A stretch of 40,713 nt of DNA from Candidatus Omnitrophota bacterium (GCA_903836515.1 CAILQW010000047.1:1-40713), one strand, 5' to 3'; shown: positions 1-7,608, counted from the first letter of the stretch. Made by a program: numbers and translations. The notes: generated by a model not told the origin, from the sequence alone.

Positions 1-182
1 GAACGTCTTTGACTTTCCATGGCTTCGTTAAACCTAATACCTGAGAATACAAATCCCGATCGTGCATATGCCCTCCGGTTAAAGGCATATTCTACCAAAA
101 CCGCCTTCCGTCGATAACCCACGAACTTCCCGGAAGAACCTATAAAGATAAACAGCAGACAGACGAAGATTTTATAGAACAG

Positions 183-911
183 TTGCGTCGCGCTACACCT
201 CAGGAGCGTTTGGCAGTAGCAGCAAAAGGACGTGAGCGTGCGCCACTCATGTTTGATCCAAAACCTTCTAAGGTGATCAATGCGCTTACGACAAAGGCGG
301 GGGAGGGGAATCATTGGCAAAGCACAACGGTTGTTCCAGATGAAATTAAGATGGGTGCCGTTGGCGTTAAGGGTGTTCGAGATCTTCCTTTGGATAAATT
401 GAGTACGATGCGGCCTGAAGAATTAGAAAGTGTTTTAGCACCGGTGCGTTTTATTTCTGCGAAACAATGGGAAATGAATCCTGCAGCGCGTGAGACGGCC
501 CGACGGGCTCTTGAAGAAGAGAAAGGTCGGCCTGTGTCTGATGCAGAATTGGATCCTATTTTAGAAACATATAAAGGCAACAAGCCATTGGTTGGGGCTC
601 TACTTAAACTTGTTTTTGAGAGGGGTTCTATTAGTAAAGAAATGTTTGATGCGTCAGAGGCTAATAAAATGAAACTAAGTAAGAAGAATGATCTTAAGGG
701 TGGTATCGACTTCGATCCGGCCCTGCTGAACCTGAAGGTCGAGCGCACGGGGGCGGGGATGAAGGTCACGGTGGATCCGGCGGAGATCAAGCGGATCAAG
801 GCTGAAGGGGTCAGCGGGTTTACGCCGGTCATCATCAATATCGCGCCGGTGAAAAGCCTTCTTCCAGCGCTGGGTTTGTTGCTCGATGGTTCATCGGAGA
901 GCCCGGCATAA
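183..911 (+). CDS. C-terminal part of an Omnitrophota-type modular secreted protein (fragment)
   Basis: The frame is open from base 45, after a TGA at 42-44, to the TAA at 909-911. No good start is visible: 183 is a TTG without Shine-Dalgarno sequence and the first in-frame ATG is at 249. I therefore read this as the 3' part of a gene whose front is broken or lies outside the window. A second short frame upstream (ATG 19 to stop 115-117) could be a frameshifted piece of the same gene. The last 70 or so residues (GGIDFDPALLNLKV, then FTPVIINIAPVKSLLPALG) match a C-terminal cassette I recall from many Omnitrophota proteins; its function is unknown. The middle part has no fold I recognise. Codon use changes abruptly near base 700, from A/T-rich to G/C-rich, as if the cassette had a separate history. 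Confidence 0.6.
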   Translation: MRRATPQERLAVAAKGRERAPLMFDPKPSKVINALTTKAGEGNHWQSTTVVPDEIKMGAVGVKGVRDLPLDKLSTMRPEELESVLAPVRFISAKQWEMNPAARETARRALEEEKGRPVSDAELDPILETYKGNKPLVGALLKLVFERGSISKEMFDASEANKMKLSKKNDLKGGIDFDPALLNLKVERTGAGMKVTVDPAEIKRIKAEGVSGFTPVIINIAPVKSLLPALGLLLDGSSESPA

Positions 912-933
912 GCCGTTTAATTTCTTGTAGTAT

Positions 934-964
934 AAAAGCCCGTTGCAAGACGGGCTTTTATTTT
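934..964. terminator. Bidirectional intrinsic terminator between convergent genes
   Basis: A perfect 10-bp stem pairs 934-943 (AAAAGCCCGT) with 950-959 (ACGGGCTTTT) around the loop TGCAAG. It has a T-run on the plus side and, read on the minus strand, a T-run from the A-tract at 934-937. It sits between the TAA at 911 and the stop codon of the minus-strand gene at 958-960, which it overlaps. Confidence 0.8.
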
Positions 965-2748
965 TGGATTGCAGTTTTCAGTTTTTCAAGGGCAGCGGTG
1001 GCACCGGGGTTGCCGGGGTCAAGCTGAAGGATGGTCAAAAGATAGCGCCGGGCATCCGTGTAGGCGCCCTGGCGCCAGGCGATCTCGGTGAGGATGTTGA
1101 GGACGGGGATCTTCTCGTCAGCCAAAAGAAAATATTGTTCAAGGATCGCACGGGCTTTGGAATATTCATTTTTATCCAGGTAGATCTGCGCGAGCGATTT
1201 GTAGGAGAAGATGAAATTGGGCTGGAGTTCAATGGCTTTGGTGTAGTTTTGCCGTGCCAGTTCTTTGTCGCCGCGGTCGCGGTAGATGTTGGCTACATTG
1301 TGGTAGGCCACGGCATTGGAAGGGTCCAGCGTGATGGCCTTGAGATAGGTTGCTTCTGCTTTATCGGTGATCCCTTTTTCGGCGTAGGCCATGCCCAGGT
1401 TGTTCAAGACACGGTAACTTTTGGGCGCGGTCGGGACAAGTTTTTCATAAAACCCGATGGCCGTGCGCCAGTCCGTACAGCGCCAGGCACTGCGCGCGCT
1501 TAACAGCACGATGGCCATGCAAACCACAGTCATGAAGATTTTGCGGCGGTGCGTATCGTTTCTGGCCCCATCCAATCCCAAGGTAAGAACCACGATGATG
1601 ATTCCCATAAGTGCCATATAGAGGAAGTGTTCGTAGACAAGGGCATTGATGATCACAAAAAGATTGGATGTGGGAAGGATGGCGGTAAAAAACCACAGCA
1701 CCCCGAATGTGACTGCCGGGCGCCGGGCCCAGTTGCGGATCGCCAGTCCGATAAGACCCGCCACAATAAGGCCTCCCCAGAGGACATCCGGTGCCAGGAA
1801 TGATCCAGGAGCTTCAATGAGCCGTTCCACCCGCAGATCATAGGGTATGAAGATGAATCCCGCATCCAGCGCGATCACGCGCAGGAATGCGGCCAGGCGC
1901 AAGAGCGGCTGGGTGGTGAAAGGGGTGTCGTGGTTGTAAAAATTGAAGGAATTATTAAAGTTGAGCACCGTGGCGCGCAAGGCGATGTAGGCCAAGGCCA
2001 TGAGGATGAAGGGTGACAGGCGGACAAGGATCCCGGGGATGCGGCGGCAATGCCCGGGGGCTGCAGCTGTGGCATCAGGGATCATGAGAAAGTCTGCCAG
2101 TGCGATGAATGCCACCAGTAAAATGCCGGTTTCTTTGGAAAGCAGGGCCAGGGGATACATGGCCAGGGATGCCATGTAGTAGCGCGGATTGGTGCGGGCG
2201 CCTTCTCTGCCGCGGGTATAGAAATAAATGCCCAAGAGGACAAAAAGTGTGGCCAGGGAATCACCCATGCTGTTGGGGTAGACTACGGCTTCGGTGTGCA
2301 CCGGATGCACGACCCACAACAGCGCCCCGGCGATGGCCAGGGTCCGGTCACGGCCAAGGGCTTTGAGGACAAAAAAGAGTGCGCTTCCGGCTGCGGCATG
2401 GCAGAGGATCGATACCGCGTGCCACCCGCAAACCCAGTCCGCCCACAAATGCCATTCAACCGCGAACACCGCCTCTAACAGTGGCCGCCAGTAGTTGCTG
2501 AGCAGATGCCCACCGGAGATGATGTTTTCCGTGAAGAATTTTGTCCAGAACTGCCAGTCCTTGATGTAGGCATTTTTCAGGATGAAATCGTCATCGTCCC
2601 AGAACATCTGGTTGGGGAGGCACAGGGCATAAACAAGGATGGCCGCTGTGATAATAAGATAAACCACATGCCTGTCACGGGCCAGAAATTCCCGTGCTTG
2701 CAGGAGGGTTTTGGAATAAATATTTTTTGCCGTGATCCACAAGGACAT
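958..2748 (-). CDS. TMTC-like multi-pass membrane protein with C-terminal TPR repeats
   Basis: The N-terminal two thirds are strongly hydrophobic, with about 9-11 membrane segments. The first large loop holds an acidic FWDDDDFI motif, followed by the conserved stretches WRPLLE and HPVHTEAV. This layout is typical of PMT/TMTC-type GT-C glycosyltransferases, in which the loop aspartates help bind a lipid-linked sugar. The last 150 or so residues form about four TPR units (for example NLGMAYAEKG and NVANIYRDRGD), which mediate protein contacts. The likely role is glycosylation or assembly of exported proteins, but substrate and donor cannot be told. I chose the ATG at 2748 (MSLWITAKN) over an upstream TTG at 2784; neither has a clear Shine-Dalgarno sequence. 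The gene is transcribed alone and convergent with the preceding fragment, sharing the terminator at 934-964. Confidence 0.75.
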   Translation of the reverse strand: MSLWITAKNIYSKTLLQAREFLARDRHVVYLIITAAILVYALCLPNQMFWDDDDFILKNAYIKDWQFWTKFFTENIISGGHLLSNYWRPLLEAVFAVEWHLWADWVCGWHAVSILCHAAAGSALFFVLKALGRDRTLAIAGALLWVVHPVHTEAVVYPNSMGDSLATLFVLLGIYFYTRGREGARTNPRYYMASLAMYPLALLSKETGILLVAFIALADFLMIPDATAAAPGHCRRIPGILVRLSPFILMALAYIALRATVLNFNNSFNFYNHDTPFTTQPLLRLAAFLRVIALDAGFIFIPYDLRVERLIEAPGSFLAPDVLWGGLIVAGLIGLAIRNWARRPAVTFGVLWFFTAILPTSNLFVIINALVYEHFLYMALMGIIIVVLTLGLDGARNDTHRRKIFMTVVCMAIVLLSARSAWRCTDWRTAIGFYEKLVPTAPKSYRVLNNLGMAYAEKGITDKAEATYLKAITLDPSNAVAYHNVANIYRDRGDKELARQNYTKAIELQPNFIFSYKSLAQIYLDKNEYSKARAILEQYFLLADEKIPVLNILTEIAWRQGAYTDARRYLLTILQLDPGNPGATAALEKLKTAIQK

Positions 2749-2856
2749 AGGTTTTATATGTGTTTCATGGTTGTTATAGTACAATCAAGTTTGCACTAAT
2801 CAGGAAGTGCCGTTTTTTTGCCAGGCACAGTGAACAATCTTTGTTATTATAATCTT

Positions 2857-3396
2857 ATGCGGCTATCTTTATTATTTTTCCTGCTGATTTTTTTGCCCGG
2901 ACTGGCGGGATGTGACCGGCTCTACGGACTTTTGAACAGGCCCGCCGCGGAAGAGCGGCAAGTTCTGGGCACGGTCGTGTTCAATGAATATAACGCGCGT
3001 GTGGCACAGCTGCAGAAATATTTAAAACTCCTGGGGTACAAGGTGGGGCGTGCGGATGGGAAATTCGGCCAGGGCAGCCGCGATGCGGTGGCCCAATTTC
3101 AGGGAGATGAGGGACTCAAGGTCACGCGCCTTGTCGACAAGCCGACCTGGGAGCGTATCCAGTATTATATCCAAAGCCCTTTGGTGAAAAAGGATATGTT
3201 AAGCGGGCTTGCGGTGCAGAAGGCCCTGCTCAAGGCAGGATATGATCCCGGGACATTGGATGGCCAGCTGGGCCCTAGGGCGCAGAGCGCGTTACGTCAG
3301 TTCCAAAAGAATAATGACCTTACGCCTGATGGACTTGTCGGGCTGGAGACCTTTCGCGCGCTCATAAAATATACGACAAAGAATGTGACACGATGA
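2857..3396 (+). CDS. Lipoprotein with two peptidoglycan-binding (PG_binding_1) domains
   Basis: The 179-residue product starts with a lipoprotein signal peptide ending in the lipobox LAGC, with Cys19 as the lipidated residue. Two PG_binding_1 modules follow. The first, around residues 40-105, contains VAQLQKYLKLLGYKVGRADGKFG then SRDAVAQFQ, written here as separate motifs. The second, around residues 115-170, contains VQKALLKAGYDPGTLDGQLG then SALRQFQ. Such modules bind the cell wall peptide, so this is probably an outer-membrane or periplasmic anchor protein; no enzymatic domain is present. The ATG at 2857 is preferred because it places the signal peptide at the N-terminus; an upstream GTG/TTG-type extension to 2818 would add 13 non-hydrophobic residues. 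The start regions of this gene and the divergent TMTC-like gene are about 110 bp apart. It is followed by repeat A1. Confidence 0.8.
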   Translation: MRLSLLFFLLIFLPGLAGCDRLYGLLNRPAAEERQVLGTVVFNEYNARVAQLQKYLKLLGYKVGRADGKFGQGSRDAVAQFQGDEGLKVTRLVDKPTWERIQYYIQSPLVKKDMLSGLAVQKALLKAGYDPGTLDGQLGPRAQSALRQFQKNNDLTPDGLVGLETFRALIKYTTKNVTR

Positions 3397-3421
3397 TTTT
3401 GCTGCTAGTTGCTGTATGAGT

Positions 3422-3535
3422 TTTGAGGGTTGCGGCATGCCTTGCTGCTCAGACAGCAGAAACAGCTTTTTCTGAAAGCGTATTGAGGAGAGCTTGGTTT
3501 CTGAACTCGCATCAAGGCATGCCACAACCCTCAAA
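3422..3535 (+). repeat. Structured repeat A, copy 1 (palindromic, about 114 bp)
   Basis: Arms 3422-3444 and 3513-3535 are inverted repeats of 23 bp with one mismatch and frame a roughly 70-bp interior. The interior has its own small hairpin (CTGCT ... AGCAG). The reverse complement of 5027-5136 is a second copy, about 92% identical over the 98-bp core by hand alignment. Arm bases that differ between copies mostly change in pairs, so the fold appears conserved. The element looks like a non-autonomous dispersed repeat; I cannot see copies elsewhere in the window. Confidence 0.85.
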
Positions 3536-3634
3536 GAATAATGAGGCGATGTCGGCAGGCATGGACGTGTTAATAAAATGGTGCTACTGCAAAATCTGGG
3601 TTTATGGTACACTTGCCAAAAATGTTTCATTTAT

Positions 3635-3764
3635 GTTTAGCGCCCTGTGTTTTCGCCGCGCCAAGCGCCGGGTGCCTTTCCGCCTGGAACGAGGGGCGCA
3701 CAAGCCCCGAGAGAAGCCGGAAGGGTGGCGCGATAAGGCAGGCGAAAAATCGAATGCGCTAAAC
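3635..3764 (+). repeat. Structured repeat B, copy 1 (130 bp with terminal inverted repeats)
   Basis: The unit begins GTTTAGCGC and ends GCGCTAAAC, giving 9-bp terminal inverted repeats. Inside are nested complementary blocks: TTTTCGCC near the left end with GGCGAAAA near the right end, GCGCCA/TGGCGC, and a central GGGGC-GCACAA-GCCCC hairpin. The reverse complement of 5141-5270 is a second copy with only 4 differences over 130 bp. The unit is MITE-like in form or a structured RNA; it encodes no protein. Confidence 0.85.
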
Positions 3765-3788
3765 GTGTCCAACGTATCGAGGATATTT

Positions 3789-5012
3789 ATGACCAAGGAA
3801 AAACATCGTCTTTCCTGTGAAGATGAATTGAAGGCCTTACGGCGGGTTGTGGACATCACCACATCCGAACTCGAACTGGACGGTGTCCTGCACGAAATCG
3901 TGCGCACGGTCACAGATATCTCCCAGGCGGACTCTGTTTTCATTTATCTTTTCGATAGCGACAAGAAACATCTTGTTCTGCGTGCTTCCAAGACACCCCA
4001 TCGCAAAGAGCTTGGCCGGGTGGCGCTTAAAGTCGGCGAAGGGTTGACCGGCTGGGCGGCCCGCAACAACAAGCCCGTGATCATTACGGCCAATGCGTAT
4101 GAGGACCCGCGCTTCAAGGCGTTTGATGTGTTGCCGGAGGATCGTTATGAAGCGTTCCTGGCCCTGCCGATCGTTTATAAAGGAAAGGCCATCGGGGTCA
4201 TTAATCTTCAGCACAAGAAAGTGCATGAATATGCCGCAGCTACGGTGGACCTCTTAAGCGTGATCGCGCGCCAGGTCGGGGGCGTTATCGAGCATGCCAG
4301 GCTTTATGGCGAGACGCATTCCAAGGCCGTTCAGTTCGATGCTTTGGTCAAGGTCAGCCAGACGATCACTTCGCAGAAATATCTGGACGAAATTCTTAAC
4401 CTCATCGTTGTCGTTACCGCCGAGATGCTCAATTCCAAGATTTGCTCCATCATGCTCCTGGATCCCAAGGGGGTCGAGCTTTCCATTAAAGCGACCCAGA
4501 GCCTGAGTGATGAATACAAGAAGAAACCGAACCTGCGCGTGGATGCCAGCCTGATGGGCGAGGTTGTCAAGACCTGCCGGGCGATCGCCATCGAGGATGT
4601 GCGCCGGGAAAAACGTTATTTTTACCGTGAAATGGCGATCAAGGAGGGGTTGACCTCCATGCTGGCTGTACCCATGGTGGTCAAGGACCGGGTGGTGGGG
4701 GTTATCAGTGTGTACACCAAGGAGCCGCATGTTTTTACTGTCGATGAGATGGGGGTTTTCCAGATGGTCGCCAACCAGGCAGCGGTCGCGGTGGAGAATA
4801 CCAAGCTGATGGAGGAATCGCTGAAAGCCAAGGAGGCGCTTGAAACACGCAAGCAGGTTGAGCGTGCCAAGGGTGTGCTGATGAAAATGCAGAATATTTC
4901 CGAGGACGCGGCGTATCGGCTGATCCACAAAAAAAGCATGGATTCCTGCCGCTCCATGAAAGAGATCGCCGATTCGATTTTGCTTATGGCGGATTTCCAG
5001 CAGGCACGATGA
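3789..5012 (+). CDS. GAF-GAF-ANTAR RNA-binding antitermination regulator
   Basis: The 407-residue protein has a first GAF domain (about residues 28-170), a second (about 190-335), a short helix, and a C-terminal ANTAR domain (about 345-400) with the family pattern VERAKGVLMKMQNISEDAAY and SCRSMKEIAD. ANTAR domains (AmiR, NasR, EutV) bind two-hairpin leader RNAs and prevent transcription termination, often in nitrogen pathways. There is no phospho-receiver domain, so control is probably by a ligand bound to the GAF domains. The ATG at 3789 is supported by GAGG at 3779-3782, six bases upstream. The open frame extends back to 3423 but that part only translates repeats A1 and B1. The next gene is glnN, whose leader carries a candidate ANTAR target. 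The gene is bracketed by inverted copies of repeats A and B. Confidence 0.88.
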   Translation: MTKEKHRLSCEDELKALRRVVDITTSELELDGVLHEIVRTVTDISQADSVFIYLFDSDKKHLVLRASKTPHRKELGRVALKVGEGLTGWAARNNKPVIITANAYEDPRFKAFDVLPEDRYEAFLALPIVYKGKAIGVINLQHKKVHEYAAATVDLLSVIARQVGGVIEHARLYGETHSKAVQFDALVKVSQTITSQKYLDEILNLIVVVTAEMLNSKICSIMLLDPKGVELSIKATQSLSDEYKKKPNLRVDASLMGEVVKTCRAIAIEDVRREKRYFYREMAIKEGLTSMLAVPMVVKDRVVGVISVYTKEPHVFTVDEMGVFQMVANQAAVAVENTKLMEESLKAKEALETRKQVERAKGVLMKMQNISEDAAYRLIHKKSMDSCRSMKEIADSILLMADFQQAR

Positions 5013-5026
5013 TCCAGGTTGGTTTT

Positions 5027-5136
5027 CAAGGATTGCGGTATGCCTTGATGCGAGTTCAGAAACCAAGCTTTCCACAATATATTTTCAGAAAAAGCTGTTT
5101 CTGCTGTCTGAGCAGCAAGGCATACCGCAATCCTTG
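5027..5136 (-). repeat. Structured repeat A, copy 2 (inverted relative to copy 1)
   Basis: This is the reverse-complement counterpart of 3422-3535. Its arms are 5027-5047 and 5116-5136, perfectly complementary over 21 bp. Where copy 1 has a C-G pair in the arm (GGCATGCC) this copy has T-A (GGTATGCC with GGCATACC), and the outer bases GAGGG/CCCTC are replaced by AAGGA/TCCTT. It starts 14 bp after the stop codon of the ANTAR gene and could fold in that gene's 3' end. Confidence 0.85.
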
Positions 5137-5140
5137 GCAG

Positions 5141-5270
5141 GTTTAGCGCCATCGATTTTTCGCCTGCCTTATCGCGCCACCCTTCCGGCTTCTCTCGGGG
5201 CTTGTGCGCCCCTCGTTCCAGGCGGAAAGGCACCCGGCGCTTGGCGCGGCGAAAATACAAGGCGCTAAAC
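5141..5270 (-). repeat. Structured repeat B, copy 2 (inverted relative to copy 1)
   Basis: This is the reverse complement of 3635-3764 with 4 differences in 130 bp, and with perfect 10-bp terminal inverted repeats (GTTTAGCGCC at 5141-5150, GGCGCTAAAC at 5261-5270). It lies 4 bp after repeat A copy 2 and 30 bp before the -35 box of the glnN promoter. Confidence 0.85.
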
Positions 5271-5299
5271 ATGAACGATTTTTAAGGGAATTTTTTAAA

Positions 5300-5327
5300 T
5301 TGACAAAATCTGCTCCAGGGATATAAT
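5300..5327 (+). promoter_or_regulatory. Sigma70-type promoter of glnN
   Basis: TTGACA at 5300-5305, a 16-bp spacer, and TATAAT at 5322-5327: both boxes are consensus. Transcription should start near 5334, giving a leader of about 138 nt before glnN, long enough for the regulatory hairpins described next. The ANTAR gene ends upstream, so glnN need not depend on its transcript. Confidence 0.8.
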
Positions 5328-5342
5328 TTTGAACGATCCACA

Positions 5343-5391
5343 TGCCGCATAGATGTGTTGACAAGCAGGAACAGCAGGGCAATGACGTCCT
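5343..5391 (+). promoter_or_regulatory. Candidate ANTAR-binding two-hairpin site in the glnN leader
   Basis: Hairpin P2 (5376-5391) pairs AGGGC with GUCCU, one G-U included, around the hexaloop AAUGAC (5381-5386), with A at loop position 1 and G at position 4 as in known ANTAR targets. Its 3' arm shares CCU (5389-5391) with the 5' arm of the terminator at 5389-5431, so the two structures exclude each other. A weaker upstream hairpin P1 (5343-5360) has hexaloop AUAGAU (5349-5354), again A1 and G4, closed by C-G, G-U and C-G pairs, with a mismatch next. P1 could be outcompeted by a CACAU/AUGUG stem. The same P2 loop and the 11-mer GGGCAATGACG recur in the amtB leader. Confidence 0.65.
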
Positions 5392-5431
5392 CTTTTGGAG
5401 ACAGGGTATCTCCGGAAGAGGTATTTTTTTT
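5389..5431 (+). terminator. Leader (attenuator) terminator upstream of glnN
   Basis: A 13-bp stem pairs 5389-5401 with 5409-5421 (two G-U pairs), with loop CAGGGUA, followed after two bases by eight T residues at 5424-5431. It lies after the promoter and 40 bp before the glnN start codon, so unhindered transcription should stop before the gene. Confidence 0.82.
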
Positions 5432-5471
5432 CCTGTGTGAGCAGGAAGTCCACAACAACAAGGAGCGGATT

Positions 5472-7583
5472 ATGGCCAGGAAAGCGGTGTCAAAGAAAAC
5501 TTCAAGCAATGATGTTATCGCCAATATCTTTGGGGAGAATGTGTTCGGCCTCAAGGTCATGGAAAAGCGTTTGTCTTCCAAGGCGTTCAAATCCATGGAA
5601 AACACCATGAAGAGCGGCGGCAAACTCGATCCCGCCATTGCCCAGGAAGTGGCCGAGACCATGAAGGAATGGGCCATGGAAAAAGGGGCCACGCATTATT
5701 GCCATTGGTTCCAGCCGCTGACAGGGACGACCGCGGAGAAGCACGAAGCGTTCCTCGATTTTTCTCCCAAGGGTTTTGTGACAGATTTTGGCGCCAAACA
5801 GCTGATCCAGGGTGAGCCGGATGCTTCTTCGTTCCCCTCGGGCGGTCTGCGGGCGACATTTGAAGCGCGTGGTTATACCGGCTGGGATCCCAACAGCCCT
5901 GCGTTCATCAAGGAAACGTCCCAGGGTGCTGTCCTTTGCATCCCGACATTCTTTGTCGGCTGGAATGGCGAGGCCCTCGACAAGAAGACACCGCTCCTGC
6001 GTTCCATGAATGCCTTGAACACCCAGGTCAATCGTCTGGCGGAACTTTTTGGCATCAGCACCAAGGGCAAGCGTTCCTTTGCCACGCTTGGCGGCGAACA
6101 GGAATATTTCCTCATTGACCGCGATTTTTATCATCAGCGCATTGACCTGGTCCAGACCGGGCGCACTCTTTTCGGCAAGGAACCGGCCAAGCACCAGCAG
6201 ATGGCTGACCATTATTTCGGGGCCATCAAGGTGCGTATCGTTGAGTTCATGGAGGAGCTTGATCGTGAACTGTGGAAGGCCGGCATCCCGGCGAAGACCC
6301 GTCATAACGAGGTGGCACCTGCCCAATACGAGCTCGCCCCTGTTTTTGAGGAGCTCAACATTGCTGTCGATCACAATATGATCCTGATGGAAACGATGCA
6401 GAAGGTTGCGGAAAAGCACGGTTTTGTTTGTCTTCTTCACGAGAAGCCGTTTAAAGGCATCAATGGTTCCGGCAAGCACAACAACTGGTCTATTGTCGGG
6501 CCGGATGGCAAGAACTGGCTTTCACCGGGTGATAATCCGCACGAAAATGCAAAGTTCCTGGTTACTCTTGGCGCGGTCATCAAGGCTGTTGACACGCATG
6601 CGGACATTCTGCGTGCGACGGTCGCTTCTGCGGGCAATGATCACCGCCTGGGGTCTCACGAGGCGCCGCCCGCGATCGTTTCCGTCTTTTTGGGCGACCA
6701 GCTCAATGACATCATTGCCCAGATCGAAAAGGGCGACCTGAAGGAAACCAAGCAGGGCGGTACACTGCACGTGGGGGTTGATTCCCTGCCGGTGATCCCC
6801 AGGGATTCTTCCGACCGCAACCGCACCTCGCCGTTTGCCTTCACGGGTTCCAAGTTCGAGTTCCGCGCGGTGGGTTCGTCCTTCTCGCTGGCCGGCCCCA
6901 ATGTGGCGCTCAACACCATCGTGGCTGAAGCGATCGACGAGATCTGCACCAGGCTTGAGGGGGACAAAAAGCTGAAGAAGGATTTTAACGAATCCATCCA
7001 GAAGCTTCTGCAGGAGATCATCAAGAAGCACAAGCGCGTCATTTTCAACGGCGACGGTTATAAGGAAGAGTGGGTCAAGGAGGCAGAGCGCCGCGGCCTG
7101 CCCAATAACCGCACAACACCCGAGGCCCTTGAAGCCTTCAACACCAAGAAGGCCTCAGATCTTTTCGCCAAGTACGGTGTTTTGGCTCCCAAGGAGCTTG
7201 CCTCCCGCTATGAGATCTACAAGGAAACCTACGAGACGATCCTTCAGTATGAGGCGGATCTCGCGGTGGACATGGTGCGTACCATGTATCTCCCTGCGGT
7301 GGCAGCCCAGATGAATGAGCTGGCCCGTACAGTCAAGGCGGTTGAGGGTGTTGCGGTGCCAACAGCGGCCGTTAAAAAGAATCTGGCGGAGATTTCCGTT
7401 CTGAATGACAAGGCGCTTGAGCAGGTTGACGCGCTGGCGCAGGCGATCAAGGATGGCAAGCCCGGCCTGGAGAAGCGCAAGCTCATGGCGACGTTACGTA
7501 AGACCGTTGACGCCCTGGAAGGTCTTGTGGCTAAAGACTTTTGGCCCGTGCCGAGCTATGCGGAAATGTTGTTCATGATCTAA
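5472..7583 (+). CDS. glnN: Glutamine synthetase type III
   Basis: The 703-residue product makes glutamine from glutamate, ammonia and ATP in the cytoplasm. Length and motifs fit the GSIII family and not GSI/GSII: the N-terminal block FPSGGLRATFEARGYTGWDP, the pair GGEQEYFLID, and the ATP/glutamate-site stretches KTRHNEVAPAQYELAPVFEE and INGSGKHNNWS. GSIII enzymes lack the adenylylation site of GSI. The start is the ATG at 5472, with AGGAG at 5461-5465; the frame extends upstream to 5355 but that part is leader sequence carrying the terminator. Its own promoter and the leader attenuator suggest regulation at elongation level, plausibly by the ANTAR protein encoded just upstream. A strong terminator follows the stop codon. 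Confidence 0.95.
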   Translation: MARKAVSKKTSSNDVIANIFGENVFGLKVMEKRLSSKAFKSMENTMKSGGKLDPAIAQEVAETMKEWAMEKGATHYCHWFQPLTGTTAEKHEAFLDFSPKGFVTDFGAKQLIQGEPDASSFPSGGLRATFEARGYTGWDPNSPAFIKETSQGAVLCIPTFFVGWNGEALDKKTPLLRSMNALNTQVNRLAELFGISTKGKRSFATLGGEQEYFLIDRDFYHQRIDLVQTGRTLFGKEPAKHQQMADHYFGAIKVRIVEFMEELDRELWKAGIPAKTRHNEVAPAQYELAPVFEELNIAVDHNMILMETMQKVAEKHGFVCLLHEKPFKGINGSGKHNNWSIVGPDGKNWLSPGDNPHENAKFLVTLGAVIKAVDTHADILRATVASAGNDHRLGSHEAPPAIVSVFLGDQLNDIIAQIEKGDLKETKQGGTLHVGVDSLPVIPRDSSDRNRTSPFAFTGSKFEFRAVGSSFSLAGPNVALNTIVAEAIDEICTRLEGDKKLKKDFNESIQKLLQEIIKKHKRVIFNGDGYKEEWVKEAERRGLPNNRTTPEALEAFNTKKASDLFAKYGVLAPKELASRYEIYKETYETILQYEADLAVDMVRTMYLPAVAAQMNELARTVKAVEGVAVPTAAVKKNLAEISVLNDKALEQVDALAQAIKDGKPGLEKRKLMATLRKTVDALEGLVAKDFWPVPSYAEMLFMI

Positions 7584-7608
7584 AGCGGGTTGTTCCGTAT
7601 TTTTCGCA

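Noticed and set aside
943-1503. Plus-strand frame opposite the TMTC-like gene
   Set aside because: It is antisense to well-supported TPR repeats and has no motif or ribosome site of its own.
2848-2853. TATAAT just before the peptidoglycan-binding lipoprotein gene
   Set aside because: It lies only 3 bp before the ATG and has no -35 box at a usable distance, so transcription would start inside the codon region.
3423-3788. N-terminal extension of the ANTAR protein (first 122 codons of the open frame)
   Set aside because: It translates repeats A1 and B1. The ATG at 3789 has a proper ribosome site and begins the GAF protein.
4622-5272. Minus-strand frame of 216 codons across the end of the ANTAR gene and repeats A2/B2
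   Set aside because: Its N-terminal peptide is the same repeat-derived translation as at the other copy, and the remainder is antisense to a clear gene.
5355-5471. Upstream extension of glnN
   Set aside because: This stretch is the leader with hairpins and terminator; AGGAG at 5461-5465 fixes the start at 5472.
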